Positions 1 through 13,479 of a stretch of DNA of 64,000 nucleotides are shown here, piece by piece. Within the stretch, counting starts at the first letter, position 1, and each line of letters starts with the position of its first letter. The notes beneath the pieces were generated by a model. It had not been told where the DNA came from, did no database searches, and saw only the letters and a list, made by a program, of their open reading frames with translations. The DNA is from Brachycybe producta. Its lineage: Eukaryota > Arthropoda > Diplopoda > Playtdesmida > Andrognathidae. Where the stretch lies: assembly GCA_036925085.1 (NCBI GenBank), contig JAUPFP010000052.1:558001-622000 (forward strand). Reading direction: 5' to 3'. The translations under genes were made by a program, and so were the position numbers.

Positions 1-2300
1 GGAATGTGGCGACGACGAGAACTGAAACAAATTGTCTCTTTTTCCTAAAGCGGCAATTCTCCAGATCTCGGACAATCCACCGACATCAGAAATTCCCTTG
101 ATGGCGATTATCGTAAGGACCGTAATCATGACCAACATCTGTGCCGCATCGGCCCAAACAACCGCTTTCAAACCACCCTAGAAAAATAAAACACACAAAT
201 TAAACTAATTAACTTTGCGCTTTAATTATCTTTTAAAATTCACAATTTGTCACCATTGATGTGTAAATGATGCAAATTATTCCGATCGAGACAACTGAAG
301 CCCATAAATTCATTCCAGTCACTGAAAATTAATTAAAGATTAATCCAATGTTAATTGAAAATTAACTTAAATGAAGTTAAACCCTCGTTTTCATCTTTTC
401 TAGTTTCATTTAAAATTTCATTCACCTTCACAGATCTTTTTTTATGTTAAGTTGGGGTGTTTGGATTTTAATATGTTTAAAAACTAGAAAGGTACACGGA
501 AATTTCTTTTATGTTTATGTTTTTAGATATGTTTTCTAGTTTCTATTAAAATGTCATTATGATTTTCACTGAATTGTTTAGTTTTTAGAAAAATATTTCA
601 TATTTCGATCTTATACTTGTTAAGTAGAGGTGCTGGGTATTTGATTTTATATTTAAAAACTAGAAGGTGCACGAAAATTTCCTTTTAATCTTGCAAATTA
701 AAGCAATTGCTAGCAATTCATATGAATAATAAAATATAAGCAAAAGGTTAAAAACAAATAACTATATTTTAGCAAATACTAAATGCTTTTTTCAATGATT
801 GAAAACAGAGTAAATGATTGGTTTTTGTAGTAAATACTATAAGATACTCAATATTTATCTTTATGCCATTTTCAAACCGCAATAAAAAGGTTATTTTAAA
901 AGATATATCATCTTGAAAAACAAACTTTTTGCTTCTTTTTCCTACTATTCTAGTTTTTTTAAAAACATTCATGATTTTTCAATACACTTAATGTCACCTT
1001 GATTTAAAGCCAATGCTGGAGCGTAAATAACACACGACGTGTACAACACCTAAAAATTAATTAAAACCAAATTAAGAATCATTTCTAAGGAAATTTTTGC
1101 GAATTCTAGTCTCTTTATTCTTGACACTGAAAATCTAATTAAGTTTTTTTTTATGAACAGCTGTTTTTTCTAACTGTTATTATTCCGTCTTTCAGAGGGG
1201 AAAAAAAGCAAAATGTAGAAAAACTAGAAAGTGTTCTAGAAACTAGAAGGGTAGCTCAGTCACTTCAGGGTAATTTTCACGTTGATATCTTTCAAAATAA
1301 ATATTTTATAAACAAAAGTTTAAAAAATATCATATGTTTAAAGTTAAGTCATTTTCAAACTTTACATAAAATGGTTTATTTTGAAAGTTATCAACATGAA
1401 AATCCCCTTAAGTGATTGAGAGAGCTACCCTTCTAGTTTCTAACACACTTTCAATTTCTTCTAAATATTTGCTTCTAAAATTAGTGTTCCAGTTGTTTCA
1501 AAGTTATCGCAATGAAAATATTGTTAAGTTTTCAAATAAATTTTGAATATTTGTTTTAATTTGAATCTGAATAATGACTCTGCAAGTAGCTCAGATGCGG
1601 AGCCTGTGGCAGAGGGACCATTTAGTCCAAAAGCAGCATAGAAATGCATTGTCAAAATGAATATTAATTCCTTGCGATATGAATATATTAAGTTCAATTG
1701 CAGCATATCATATTTTTCTTTTCAAAAAAAAAAAATGATTGAATTTGTAAAATGGCAGCAAGTTTTTTTCGAAACAACAACATTTAAAAAAAAATTACCA
1801 ATTAAATTAAATTACCAATTGAAAATTCATGATAATCGAAGATGCTAATCTCACGGACCGATTAAAACGAAACTCCAAATACTAATATACAAAATATAAA
1901 AAAAAATTACAATAATTATATTACAAATTGCAATATTTCCAAAAAAAGCCGTGAATACTTCGAAAATGGTCGTCGTTCCCAAATTAAAAAAAATAGGCAG
2001 AAATAAATAAATAGACATTGGTATGAGTAAAACGGTAGCGAAAGAGAATCCGATGAATACGGCTCCATTGGTATAAGTCTCGACCGGAAACCCCAAGATT
2101 CCGATTGCAGAAATAAACGAAGCGACGGCCGATAAGATGAGAGGTGCAAGACCGAGATCATGACTCGTAACCAGAAACTCACGAGCATTCTTAGAACTTC
2201 TGGCTGCAAACACATGATAGAGTCCGACACTCGATGCCATGATCACCACGAGAGACATCGTTACAAAATCCCATAGTCCAAGTCTCGACGGAACTTCCAT
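1..2300 (-). CDS. SLC5-family sodium-coupled transporter (SMCT/SMVT-like), 5' part
   Basis: A plasma-membrane Na+/solute symporter of the SLC5 clade that holds the monocarboxylate (SLC5A8/12) and multivitamin (SLC5A6) transporters. Five exons join in frame: 1959-2300, 1816-1881, 998-1049, 254-321 and 1-177, giving 235 codons before the window edge. Visible family features are the first transmembrane helices (WDFVTMSLVVIMASSVGLY), the REFL motif, the ASFISAIGILGFPVETY stretch, YLEFRFNRSVRLAS, YAPALALNQVTGMNLW and GGLKAVVWADAAQM. The start is ATG at 2298-2300; the frame stays open upstream to a GTG, but that part does not resemble the family. The first intron is only 77 bp. The second (1050-1815) holds a MITE. 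The remaining C-terminal two thirds lie outside. Substrate cannot be told from this part. Confidence 0.9.
401..700. repeat. Diverged copies of the 170-205 bp CTAGTTTC repeat
   Basis: Two degenerate units with TTTTCTAGTTTC near 398 and 533, and AAAACTAGAAGGTGCACG near 655, lie in SLC5 intron 3. They are related to the tandem array at 62.5-63.4 kb. Confidence 0.6.
1219..1466. mobile_element. A-family foldback MITE in SLC5 intron 2
   Basis: The inverted arms read TTCTAGAAACTAGAAGGGTAG on the left and CTACCCTTCTAGTTTCTAA on the right, each continuing into ATATCTTTCAAAATAAA or its complement. The A family is the commonest repeat of the window. It has about 100-bp arms and an outer tip ATTCTGTCTTTCAG. 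It has no coding capacity. Confidence 0.8.
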
Positions 2301-3927
2301 GACGAATACCCGGCTTCTTACGAGAGAGACGAAGATCCCGAGAATGTTTTTCGAAGTGTACAAAGACTTCGAAGAATCCCTTTTTGTCACTTGCTTCCGA
2401 CACTTGACAAAAACAAAAAGAAACTAGAGAACTTTAAATTAAGACACGGTCTTTTTTATACTTAGACTCTTGGAATAAATAATCCAATAGATTAAAAGAC
2501 ACTTGAACATATCAAGAGCCAACAATGTGGTTAGATTAATCGAAGGATTAATAAATCGATTTTGTGAAGCAATAAAGTTCACATGTTACAATCAGAAACC
2601 CTTTTTTTCTTCCATATTTAAGTAAAAATAGCCAGGAAATAAATGAATTTTTGAACCCATTTAATTAATTAATTAAGGATTGGCGACATCAACCGTTTTA
2701 TCTTAAAAGGTTAGGGGTCACTTCAAATTTGACCGAGTAGATATTACAATTTAAAGGGAAGAAAAAAACAAGCATTTCTCGTGAAATGAGTCCAACGTTT
2801 GACTTGGTAGATCTCGGAATCGAGGGTCGATTTCCATTTGTTTATGTTTATCTTTGCGTTTCTCGTAATTTTTATTTTCTTAATTGACTTATTTTGTTAA
2901 AATGAAAATTGTTTAACGATTTTTTGTTCTCAAAAACTTAGCTTTTGAGGTGAATTTTGAATAAATATAGAATATTTCAATTTTCATATTTCTTGTATTT
3001 GCATTTTTCTATGATTGTTTAATTTTTCTTCAATATTTAATAACTTTTTGTAATTACTTTAACAATCTTTGGCTCTAAATTCGCCTTTATTTTTAATTCA
3101 AAGCAAGAAAAAAAAAATTGAAAAAATCGTAAAAAATTGCAAACAAAAGAAATATAAAAATGAAATGTTAAATATTTATATTGAATTAATAATGACATGC
3201 TTCAAAATCACCTCATAAAATTATCAAAAGCCAAGTTTTTTTTTTGAAGAAAAAACCAAGAAACAATTGTTTTCTTGCTTTAAATTAAAAATAAAGGCGA
3301 ATTTAAAATCAAAGATTATTAAAATGCATTTAAGTACTTACGAAAAGTTATTAAACAAATATTTGTTTTAGAAAAATTCAAAGTTTCGGCATCAATCGAT
3401 TACTTTAATTTTATCCAGAACAATCGGCAAAATAATCGACATCACTCGAGTTCGACTTCATAAAGTTGTTTATAAAACAAAAATTGTGTTTCTGTTTACG
3501 TTGTTTTTCCGTCAAAACAAAACTAGTTTCGTACTCGAGTTAGAGACTATCAGATTTCTTTAAAACCGTAAGCGTCGTAACACCAAATATAAAAATAATT
3601 AATAAATCAAAATAAAAAATGTTATTCGAGAAAAGTTGTAACTCAATTTAATGGTCCATCAGTTCAGTTTTTAAATATTTATATCTCATTGCCATTATTA
3701 AATTGGCTACCGAATTACGCTCAAAGCAATTCACGAGAATAATCGAGAAACATCCTCAATTACACTTTCTTTTATGTCATATCTTCATCTTAAGTTCTTT
3801 CGAAGGACAATTTCATCGAAAGTATTAACATGAAATGATACTATTAAGTGATTTGGTTACACTTTCTAGTTTCTAAAACAATTTCATTTTCTTCTTTCTA
3901 CGTCTTAGAAGAGAGAACACTACGAAG

Positions 3928-4550
3928 AAATTGAAAGTGTTTTAGAAACTAGAAAGGTAGCTTAGTCACTTAAAGGTATTTTAATGTTTGACATATCGTT
4001 CAAAATAAACTTTTAATGTTTAAATGACTCAACTTTAGATAGACAATACTTTTTAAATTATTGTTCTAAATAAAGTTTATTTTGAAAGATATCAACATTG
4101 AAAATAGCCTGAAGTGATTGATCTACCCTTCTAGTTTCTCTAAAATACTTTCTAGTTTTTTTTCTAAAAGACTTTCTAGTTTTTTTTTCTAAAAGACTTT
4201 CTAGTTTTTTTTTTTCTAAAAGACTTTCTAGTTTTTTTCTAAAGCACTTTCTAGTTTTTTTCTAAAGCACTTTCTAGTTTTTTTCTAAAAGACTTTCTAG
4301 TTTTTTTTCTTTTCTAAAAGACTTTCTAGTTTCGCTTTATTCTGTCTTTCAGGAGCAAAATAAACAGAAACAACAGTGTTTTAAAAATTAGAAGGGTAAT
4401 TCAATCACTTAAGGAGTTATTTTCATGTTAGAGATATCTTTCAAAATAAACTTTCAATGTCTTATTAAAAAGTTGATTTGGAAAGATATCAACATAAAAA
4501 TTCCATCTTCAGTAAATGAGCTACCCTTCTAGTTTCTAAAAAAAACACTT
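3928..4550. mobile_element. Composite A-family cassette with internal minisatellite
   Basis: Order: an A-family foldback, about eight copies of a 24-bp unit CTAAAAGACTTTCTAGTTTT (4140-4330), then a second A-family foldback beginning ATTCTGTCTTTCAG. The same order recurs in reverse complement at 21.4-22.0 kb. Confidence 0.8.
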
Positions 4551-5446
4551 TCACTTTCTTCTTTCTATGTTTCAGAAGAAGAACACTAAGAAGAAATTGA
4601 AATTGTTTTAGAAACTAGAAAAGGTAACCGAATCCACTTAATATTATTTTCAAAATAAATAAGTCATTTTCAAACAAACATAAAAAGTTTATTTTGAAAG
4701 ATACCAATCATAAAAATATCCATAATTTAGAAAAATGAATTGCAAAGTTTCATAACAGCCATATAAATCCAAACAGGATTTACGAAAGCAATAGTTAAGA
4801 CCTTGACAATCAAAAAAGTTAATCCAGAGAAAAAAAGGATTAACAGGAAGTGTGGGGATGAAACCGCTTTGCATCTCCTTTCTCTCTTTCGAACATCCAA
4901 TCAGAATGAAATTATCGAATCGAAACTAATCCTAACCGAGAAACAATTGCCAAATATGCTAAGATACGAAACAATGTAACGAGAAATTAGCATAAACTCA
5001 CTTAATTGTTCTTGCATAGCTTTAAATGCAAGTCACTCGACTTTTACTCCGAGTTAAGGTTGAAAGATCTCATCTTAAAAAACACTCAATTCTATTTACT
5101 CGTCAAGATTCGAATACAATTTTTTGATTTAACCTTTTAAACCAGAGCCGGAACCAGAGTTCGGGCAGTGTGACCCACACGAGGTGAATCTATCTTCTTC
5201 GTCTTTAGCTGACCTCTTAAAAAAAAGTTTATTTTGAAAGATACAGCCATAAAAAGGCTTCCATTCGACCAAAACAAAAACTGACTTAATAAAATGCAAA
5301 GTCACTCGAAGGATTTACTAACGGATTAAGAAGGGATTTCCCTCTTAATTCTCGTTAAGCCAAAGAATTTTACTTCGAGTACGAAACTCTTTTTTTTTTC
5401 CTTCTTAAGAAACAAGAGAATTCAAATCGAAGAAATCTTAATGCAT

Positions 5447-5456
5447 TTTATTTATT
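5447..5456 (-). terminator. Candidate poly(A) signals of CCDC93
   Basis: Two overlapping AATAAA hexamers on the minus strand lie about 100 bp past the CCDC93 stop codon. Confidence 0.5.
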
Positions 5457-5558
5457 AATTATAAATTTGTTATGTAATTAAAGTGCGAGTTCGCAACTTT
5501 ACGATTAACCCCGAAGTTACATCTAATCTAGAAGAAGAAGATCCTCTCAATCTCTTTT

Positions 5559-8500
5559 CTATTGGTGGTAACCCTTTAGTTTCGACAAAAGAAGTTCGTT
5601 CTTACGACATTCCTGAAAAGATTTATCGAAAAAAAACAAAAAACAAACAAAAAGTATTTAAAGAGCCGTAATGACTTAAAAAGACGAATAGATAATATTT
5701 GAGGACCTCTTTGAAATCTTTGACGGTCTTGAAGTAGATTCTTTGTTTCTCGATGAAATCCAAATAAACGTCGTTCAGTTGATCTCGTCTCATCTTCTCT
5801 TCTTGTTTCTTCTTTTCCAGCTAAAAAAAGAAATCGTAAAAATTGGCTCATGTCTTATTCGTGTACAAATTGGACGGAAACAAATCTTCTAAAAACGAAA
5901 ATTGAAAGTTTGTTAGAAACTAGAATGATGTTAATGTACGTTATTTTAAAAAAAATTGTTCGTTTCGTGGAAATAAAAATATTACTTGGTCATAAACGAA
6001 ATTATTAAAATGACAGACGCAATCAGAAACAAAAACAATTGATTAAAATACAAAAATAAAAGAAATTTCAACATTAATTGCGTTTTTCATTTGAAAAACT
6101 AATCACATGAATTACTTAAATGAGTAATTTAATTACAGTAAATCATTTTAATAAAATACTTCGAATCAATCATTTAATGTTACGAAAATTTTGAGAAATT
6201 TAAGGTGGGTTCAGACTGGAATAGAACACCGAACAAAACACTGTTTGTAACTATTTCCAAAAAACATGACCGTTGTTCAGTTCGCCGTGGCCAGAGTGTT
6301 CAAACTTGAACAGAACATGTTCGCAACGTGTTCTGAGTTAGTAACCTCATAATGGATGTTCGGAAAAATGTTTGACGAAAAGTCCAAACTACTCCTGGCC
6401 CGAACACAAACATCCTTCGATGTGATGAGCAAAAACCGACAACTGGTGGATCGGAGCGAACAGAACAACAAACTGATTATATTACTGAGAAATGTTCGGA
6501 AAACCGTCCACACTGTTAGAAAATAGTGTTCTGTTCATTGTTCTCTTCTAGTCTGAACCCACTCTTAGACATTCTTTAATCTTTGTTCTTTTTTCAAGTT
6601 TTTTGTGATCAGTTAAGCCCTTCGGAGACCTTTTTAGAGCATTTAGTTGTTTTTTTTTCGATTTTTCGCCTTTTTCTTCCCCATTTTTTTTGGAATTTTA
6701 AAAATTACTGAATCTTTATATTTCTTTTTGTGTCTACTGAAAATGAAAAATCAATTTGACTGAAGAACCTTTTTGTAGAAATATTTTTCTCACAAAAAAA
6801 AAACTTTTAAAAGAACTAAATGAAATTATGAAACTTTATGCAATTTTCCTAAAAAATGATTCCATTTGTGCGTTTTACGTCATTTTCTTTTTACTTTCTA
6901 AAACACGAATATTTTATTCGATTGAAGATTCTTATACCTTAATCTTATTTTGATTAACTCCATCTACGATTCCTTCGAACTGTTTAAGAAACTGTTGCTT
7001 CGTAGATTGAGAATGCATCGCTCTTTTGAGAAACAAAAATAAAAAAGCTATTTTTATATCCGAAATCTCGTAAAAACAGAAAGAAAGAAAACACTTTCCG
7101 TACTCTGCGAAATTATCGAGAATCGAATTTAACAAATTCACTTCTTTAGACAAATAAAGTTTCGTATCGTCTAAAGTATTGTACAAAGTGTAAAACTGTT
7201 TCGTCTCCTTGTGTTTTGCCGCAACTGAAACATATTATTAAAACATCCCATTTTATATCTCGAATTGTAGTTCGAAAACAATAAAAATGTTCGAACCCTG
7301 ATTGTAAAGTTCGAGAAATCTTTGCTGATATTGTCCGAGTTCCGCTCGAGTCGGAACTTCGTCCAGTTTTCTCTGCAGTGTTGCGATCTCTCGATTCTTA
7401 CGAGCCTTTTTTTTTATGAAAAAGAAACGAGACTTTCGAGAAAAACATTTTCGTAACGAGAGACTAAAAAGTACAAAGATTACGAGCAAAAGACGAAGTT
7501 TCTGCAATTTCTCTTTATCGGCTTCATAATGTCTTTCGATCAATTTGCTTCGTTCCTGTAAAGAGATCGTTTCGAAATTAAATAAAAAACAATAACGAAG
7601 AACTACAGAACTTGATCTTCTTGATCGTCTTCCGTATGAGTCGATTTTAAGCTTTCGATGTTCGTCTGAAGCCGAATCATTTCTTCCTATAATAAAAGAA
7701 ACAACTAAGAAGTTTCGTAAAAACATCGTCGAAACAAAGATCGGATTCGGTTATTTACTTTGCACTGAGCTCTAAAACTCTGCTCTTGATTCTTAAGATT
7801 CTCATTCAGAGCCACCAAAGATCTAAGTTTCTTCAAGATCCTAACGAACGAAAGACGAGAAAATTCCAAATTCCGATGAAATTTCGTTTACGAACTTCCC
7901 TTTACCCTTGATTTGTTTCATTCTCCATCGATTCAAACTCTTTCATCTTATCTTCGAGTTTGTTATGAACGTTTTGAACCTAAAAATGGGGTTTAATCGT
8001 TACTTATAAAGAGTTTTAAATGAAACTTTTAAAAGTAACGACTAAAATACTTCTTCAAACTCTTCCGAATGTTTCTCGTGTCTTTTGCTCAAATCTTCTT
8101 TCAGTTTTTCACTCTGCAAAAAAAAACAAAAAGTAAACATTCAGATACAAACACTGTAAATAAAATTCTTGATTTGCTGCGTATCAGAAAAGCAGACATT
8201 AAGAAGAAATTGAAAGTGTTTTAGAAACCAGAAGAGAAAATGCAAAAAAAAGTTTATTATTTTAAAAATACAGCAACCGAAAATCCTCACAAGTATTTTC
8301 TTTACTCTTCTAGTTTCTAAAACACTTTCAATTTATTTTTAATGTCTGCTTTTTTTGAGATTGCAGAATAACCAGCGGTCATAAAATGTGGTTCGAGTCT
8401 TGTTTTTCTCTCGATCTTCACTAAGCACATTAGAACCTCTTGAACTTCGATCGTAAGTTGTTCAATTCGCTTCTTAAGAGTCGTAACGATACGATTATGT

Positions 8501-11020
8501 CTCAAAGTGTCGTTAGAAACGTCGTAACTTCCTTCCATGCGTTCCAGTTCAGATTGCTACAAGAAATAAAAGCGTAAAATAAGGTTAATGGCTTTATTCT
8601 TTTAGATTTCTTTATTATTTTCCAACCTTATCGGCATATTCCGAAGAAATCTGTTTGATTTCTTTCGATTGTAGGCTGACGATTGAGCCGACGACACTTG
8701 CGGGAAGTTTCTAGAATCGAAAATTCTTCATTTTTATTTCTGCAAAATACATCTGAAAACTCGAAACAAGTTTCAAAAGCACCTGATTATCTTCGGCCGT
8801 CGTCATCGAATTCATGGCTGCCTTAAACTGCGCCTAAAAGCAGAACAAACGAAACACAAAAAACGTCACAATTTAACTCTATAATGAATCGCTGGTTTTA
8901 AACCTGTCGTTCGGCAATTTCGACTTCGGAAAGAACGTCACATTGATCGTCATCGGATTCCGACGTTTTTCTTTCATTCTTCGGCTGAAAAAAAAAAACA
9001 AAAATTCGAACAAAAACAAACAAACAAATGAAATTCAAACCTTATCTGAAGAACCGGTTAAGAAGAAACGAAGACCTCTAATAAGAAAAACAAACGATGA
9101 GCTTCCGTAGCTCTCGTAATGAATACAAAAAGACAATAAATACAAACATTCCATATTCAATCAGAGTCGATTGAACTCTTTGTTCTTCTTCATCCAACTT
9201 CGATCCGTCCCTTCGACGATATCTTCGTTTCGGACCATAAACGTTCTGTAAAGATTCAAAGCCAGAAAAAAAGTTCACAGTTTGTTCGTTTTAGTTACAA
9301 AAATGAATAGAAATCAACATACGAGAAGATTGGAGATCGAATTCTTGGCCGAATCGATTAAATCTTCGAATTCCAAGTCCTGTTAAAAAATAAAATGAAG
9401 TTAAAATCAAAAACAAAACTCGACAAAACGCGAAATTTTAAAAATTTTGCCAAAATTAACTGAAAATAAAAATTGTACGTGAATTAATTAATTTTCAATA
9501 TAAAAGTCTGTGATTTTAATGTATTTTTGTAAAATTTTCATGAAGTTTCTGTCGTTTTTCATCTGAAATTTAAAATATTTTTTCTACAATTTTTGTTTCT
9601 GTAATTTATTAACATTTTTTGTTGGTATTTTTTTCAATAAGTTTCATGAATTTGAATTATTTTCAGCATTTTTTATATTTCTCGAGTTTCTCTCGATTTT
9701 AACCTCTGGAGTTTGATGTTTCCTATTAAACTGATAAATAGAATGAGCTCGAATCGTATCTCCTGTTTCTTTTCTAGTCTCAATCGCTCTTTTTACGAGC
9801 CACTATTAAAACGAAACAAAAACAAATTAAAGGTTGCGATAAATGCGAAGAAAAAAACCCTTAAAAATAACCTGAACGACTGGAAAAATATGAATGAAAT
9901 CAAGTCCTTGAATCTGATGTGGTTCCAACCGATGTGGACACTTCATTTTACCAAGAACAGCAACAATCTTTTCAGTCAAAGCTCTGAAAACAAAACAGAA
10001 CAAGAATCTAAGGTGGTTTTAAAGTATCAACACCTCAAGGAATTTTGTTTATTCTGTCTTTCAGCAGAAAAATTAAGCGAAACTTTAAAGTGTTTTAGAA
10101 ACTAGAAAGACAGCTCAAACATTCAAGGCTACTTTCTTGTTTAAATCTTTGAAAATAATTTTTTTTATGTTAGTAGACGATATTTTTTTAAATTTTTGTC
10201 TATAAAAGTTTTATTTTGAAAGATATCAACACGAAAATAACCTTAGGTGTTGAGCTACCCTTCTAGTTTCTAAAACACTTCATAGTTTCCTTAATTTTGC
10301 ACCTGAAAGACAGAATATTCAGTTAGAAAATCGATCAGCTGTTTGTAAAAGTTAAAAAAAGTCAAACATTTTCTGTCCGATTGTCGAATTTTCTTGAAAA
10401 AGAAGATCAATATCGATGTCCACGTTACAAACTTCAATGCACCAAGTCATTCCGCCAACAACCTAATAAAAAAAGACAAAAACTAATTAATTAATAAATA
10501 ATTTGCATTAAAAATGTCATTTTTCAGTAATTTTCAAGTATTTTCGTATGTTGCCATTGATCACCAATAGATGGCACCCTCAAAAACGCAAGTTGTTTCG
10601 CGTTATCCACACTAGATGACGCTACCTGTACAAAACTACACAAAATAACCGGTTATAAAACGCAAAATCTGTAACCGGTTACAGAGCTGATTGTTTTCCT
10701 CATTTAAAAGATAGATGGCGCAACATGTCATTTAGAAAAATAGTCAACTACATTTTGTTTCAGAACAGAATAACCTTGAATTAAACCGGTTTTTTCTAAA
10801 TGAAACCGGTTCAAATACCTTGTCAAAAGGTGAAAGGCCACTAATCCTTGCCCTGAAATAACCGGCATCCAATAACAAATCCACAATCTCTTCATATTTA
10901 ATTCCTTGTTCTTCATCTTCTCGTACATCAAATCGAGCCTTGAAAAATGTTTATTAAAAATGTCGTTTTGAATGTCAAAAACGTATTAAAATAAAATTAA
11001 TAAATTACTCTGTCCGCCAT
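5559..11020 (-). CDS. CCDC93: CCDC93, CCC-complex subunit, 22 coding exons
   Basis: CCDC93 is a subunit of the COMMD/CCDC22/CCDC93 complex that works with WASH and Retriever in endosome-to-plasma-membrane recycling. Exons in transcription order: 11009-11020, 10819-10938, 10368-10462, 9872-9983, 9704-9802, 9323-9379, 9148-9245, 9041-9077, 8904-8984, 8783-8833, 8627-8710, 8437-8556, 8051-8113, 7906-7979, 7759-7840, 7612-7686, 7484-7555, 7297-7405, 7104-7224, 6938-7022, 5707-5820, 5559-5612. All junctions are GT-AG with matching phase, total 604 aa (human about 631). The N-terminal CH-like domain contains [46 protein letters not shown] and [20 protein letters not shown]. The C-terminal half is coiled coil with [37 protein letters not shown] and [19 protein letters not shown]. 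Exon 1 codes for four residues only. Introns 3 and 12 carry MITEs and intron 20 carries a foldback element. Confidence 0.97.
5821..6937. other. CCDC93 intron 20 with foldback element E1
   Basis: The longest CCDC93 intron. 6204-6564 is a foldback element with ends GGTGGGTTCAGACT and AGTCTGAACCCAC. The remainder is AT-rich without recognisable genes. Confidence 0.75.
6204..6564. mobile_element. Foldback element E1
   Basis: The terminal inverted repeat is GGTGGGTTCAGACT with longer imperfect arms rich in GAACA. It is about 360 bp with no ORF of note. Similar architecture to the element at 14093-14432. Confidence 0.65.
8191..8357. mobile_element. Short A-family MITE in CCDC93 intron 12
   Basis: AGCAGACATTAAGAAGAAAT on the left pairs with ATTTATTTTTAATGTCTGCT on the right, enclosing the usual TTTTAGAAACCAGAAG arms. 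It lies just 3' of the exon 12 donor. Confidence 0.75.
10051..10316. mobile_element. Complete A-family MITE in CCDC93 intron 3
   Basis: It is bounded by ATTCTGTCTTTCAG and CTGAAAGACAGAAT, and is 266 bp with both arms intact. This is the best copy for defining the family ends. No clear target duplication is visible. Confidence 0.85.
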
Positions 11021-11496
11021 GTTGTTAACTGGTAATAATATAATACTTTTCAGAACGTAAATTTCACGTTAAACAAACGAAAATTCCCATTCAAAACCTT
11101 AAAACTGAACTCAGAAAATAAACAAACAGCTGGAAGACGCCATCTTGTTATAATAATCAAAAGACAGAAAAATTACAAATATAATTTGATGTTCAAAGCT
11201 GTATCCTACGGCTCATGCTATTTAAATAGAAAACATTGGTCAGTGTCCTTTATAATCATAACTTATGAATGCAATTGGACACAATATGGCGACGTGACCG
11301 TTTATTAGGATCGTTTTATTTTTTTTTATAAAAAAACCGCATGAGTCGGCTTGACAACTGATGCTGCCACCTAGTGATAAAATAATCAAAACTCGATTAA
11401 TATTTTCTAATTACTACAATTATTTAAAATAAAAATTTCGTAATATTATAATTATTAAAAAGTAATGATATTTTTATTATTTTAATTATTCGAACT

Positions 11497-11783
11497 TTTA
11501 ATTATTCTGTCTTTAAGAAGCAAAATTAAGTGAAACTTGAAAGTCTAAAGACTAGAATTGTATCTCCATCACTTAAATAGGGATATTTTCAGTTATCTTT
11601 TAAAATAAACTTTTTATTGCTAAAAATGAAAAATGCATTGTCTGCTTAAAAATGAGTCCCTTTTCAAACTGTCATAAAAAGCTTATTTTAAAAGATAAAC
11701 ATGAAAATAGCCTTAAGTGAATGAGCTGCCCTTCTAGTTTCTAAAAAAAACTTTCAAGTTTATTAATTTTACACCTGAAAGAC
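11497..11783. mobile_element. A-family MITE
   Basis: TTATTCTGTCTTTAAGAAGC opens the left arm and ACCTGAAAGACG closes the right arm. Arms carry CTAGAA and CTTCTAGTTTCT. Confidence 0.75.
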
Positions 11784-12989
11784 GTTAAAAAAAACTTAAT
11801 ATATATTTTTTTCAATAGTAAACTTTCTGCAGAAATTAATAAAAACAATCAAAACAACTTAGTAAAATTTATTATTTTGCACTTTTTATTTTTACAAAAA
11901 AAAAATGTGTGAAATTTCAAACAAAAAAAAAATCTCAAACCCGAATTTACAAAATAAAATTCAGGTTTCCAAATGCAATTAGAAAATTATGACTTTTTCT
12001 TTAAAATGTTTTTTCTTTTTTTCCTTTTAATTGCAAAAGATGAAATGATAAAGATTGCAAAAGAAAAAAAAAACTTTATTAATATAAATAATCTAATTTA
12101 ACTAACTGATATCCGAATTAAAAACAAACAAAAAGAAATCTCCCAATTTAATTAAAAGACCAGAAAAAATAAAGCCACTAAAAAGTTAACTTTTTCTTGT
12201 TAATTATTAATTAATTAGTAATAAAAAATACGAGAAAAATATGACTAATTTAGGTTTGTATTTTAGTTGAAAATTAATTTAAACTAGTTTAAAATTAGTA
12301 ATTAATTTTTCTAACAGTTAAAAAAAAACTTCAGACAAAAAAAATTGAGAAATTATTTCAAGAAGCAACTTCATAAAAGTTTGCTCTTAAAAAAACTAGA
12401 ATAGTAAAAACTTGAATTTCAAAAATGATATTTTTCATAATAAATTTTTATGTAAGTTTGAAAAACGACAGAAATTTCCTTTTTTTCAATTGCCCACATG
12501 TTACTATTCTAGTTTTTAACAAATTTTAATTTTTGTCCTGAAGTTACTACTTTATTGAGCCACTTTTTCAAAAGTTTGGCAATGGGCAACAACAAAGAAA
12601 TTGCCAAAATTGCATTTTTTTGCAATTAATTTTCACCAACCACCACTTTGGTTATCAACTTATGAGCCATTTTTTTCTAAAAAAAAAAATTAAAAGGGAC
12701 TTAAAACAAATCAAATCTTAAATAAAGTAACACTTAAGTTTAGCTTTATTTTAAACGTTATTTTATGTAAATGGCGGGGTTAAAAATGACGTTATTTTAA
12801 AAGAAAACTGGCAACAAAAACAAAACAATGGAAGATTGAGAATAATAATAACAATAATAATTATAATACTCTTGAATATAAATCATTTTGAATCAAGAAT
12901 AATTAAAAATTAATAAGAAAAAAATTATGAATTTTATATTTACAAAATGGCAAAAATGATTTTCATCCAAACTTCCATTTATTTGGGAA

Positions 12990-13183
12990 CAGACTAATCG
13001 TAGGTCGTAGGTCAGTGACCTACACTTCTTTGCAATCGGAGAGGGCTGCGCCCCTCAGTGCCCCTGCAACAAGCTTAATTTAATGTAACCCCACCTAATC
13101 GCCGATATAAGTTTTAAAGTGTAGGTCACGCAATGACCTACAGTTCTGAAAGTGTAGGTCACCTAGTGACCTACGATTAGCCG
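12990..13183. mobile_element. Foldback element with AGGTCA inverted repeats
   Basis: The ends GACTAATCGTAGGTC and GACCTACGATTAG are inverted. Inside are AGGTCAGTGACCT (13009-13021), AGGTCACGCAATGACCT (13123-13139) and AGGTCACCTAGTGACCT (13156-13172). Confidence 0.7.
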
Positions 13184-13479
13184 GTTCAAATTTGTTTCAA
13201 CAAACTTTTTTTTTGATCATATTTGCTTTCATGTTTAACCGGACATTAAATTTAAAACACAATTCGTATTTATAAATTGGTAAATAAAAATGTCTTTGAA
13301 AATTTGACACAATTTGTAATTTATTTAAAAAATTGTTACAAATTTTCATTGAAATATTTCGACATTTTTTTAAGACAAATTCGTATAAAGTTTCGCCTAA
13401 AATTTGACACAATTTGTAATTATAAATTTGTGAAAATCTTCAATGCAAATTTTTTCTTTTACATAATTTGTAAATTATT

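Larger units (their letters stand above)
2301..5558. other. Intergenic, SLC5 to CCDC93
   Basis: No gene seen. 2.4-3.9 kb is AT-rich with a weak, diverged inverted repeat (about 2920-3240). 3.93-4.55 kb is a composite of A-family MITEs with a minisatellite. 4.56-5.3 kb holds further A-family arm fragments. Confidence 0.7.

Noticed and set aside
8317-8436. Continuation of CCDC93 exon 12 past 8437 ([16 protein letters not shown])
   Set aside because: Direct joining of exon 12 at VQE to exon 13 ([10 protein letters not shown]) keeps length and alignment with CCDC93. The extra stretch runs into a MITE.
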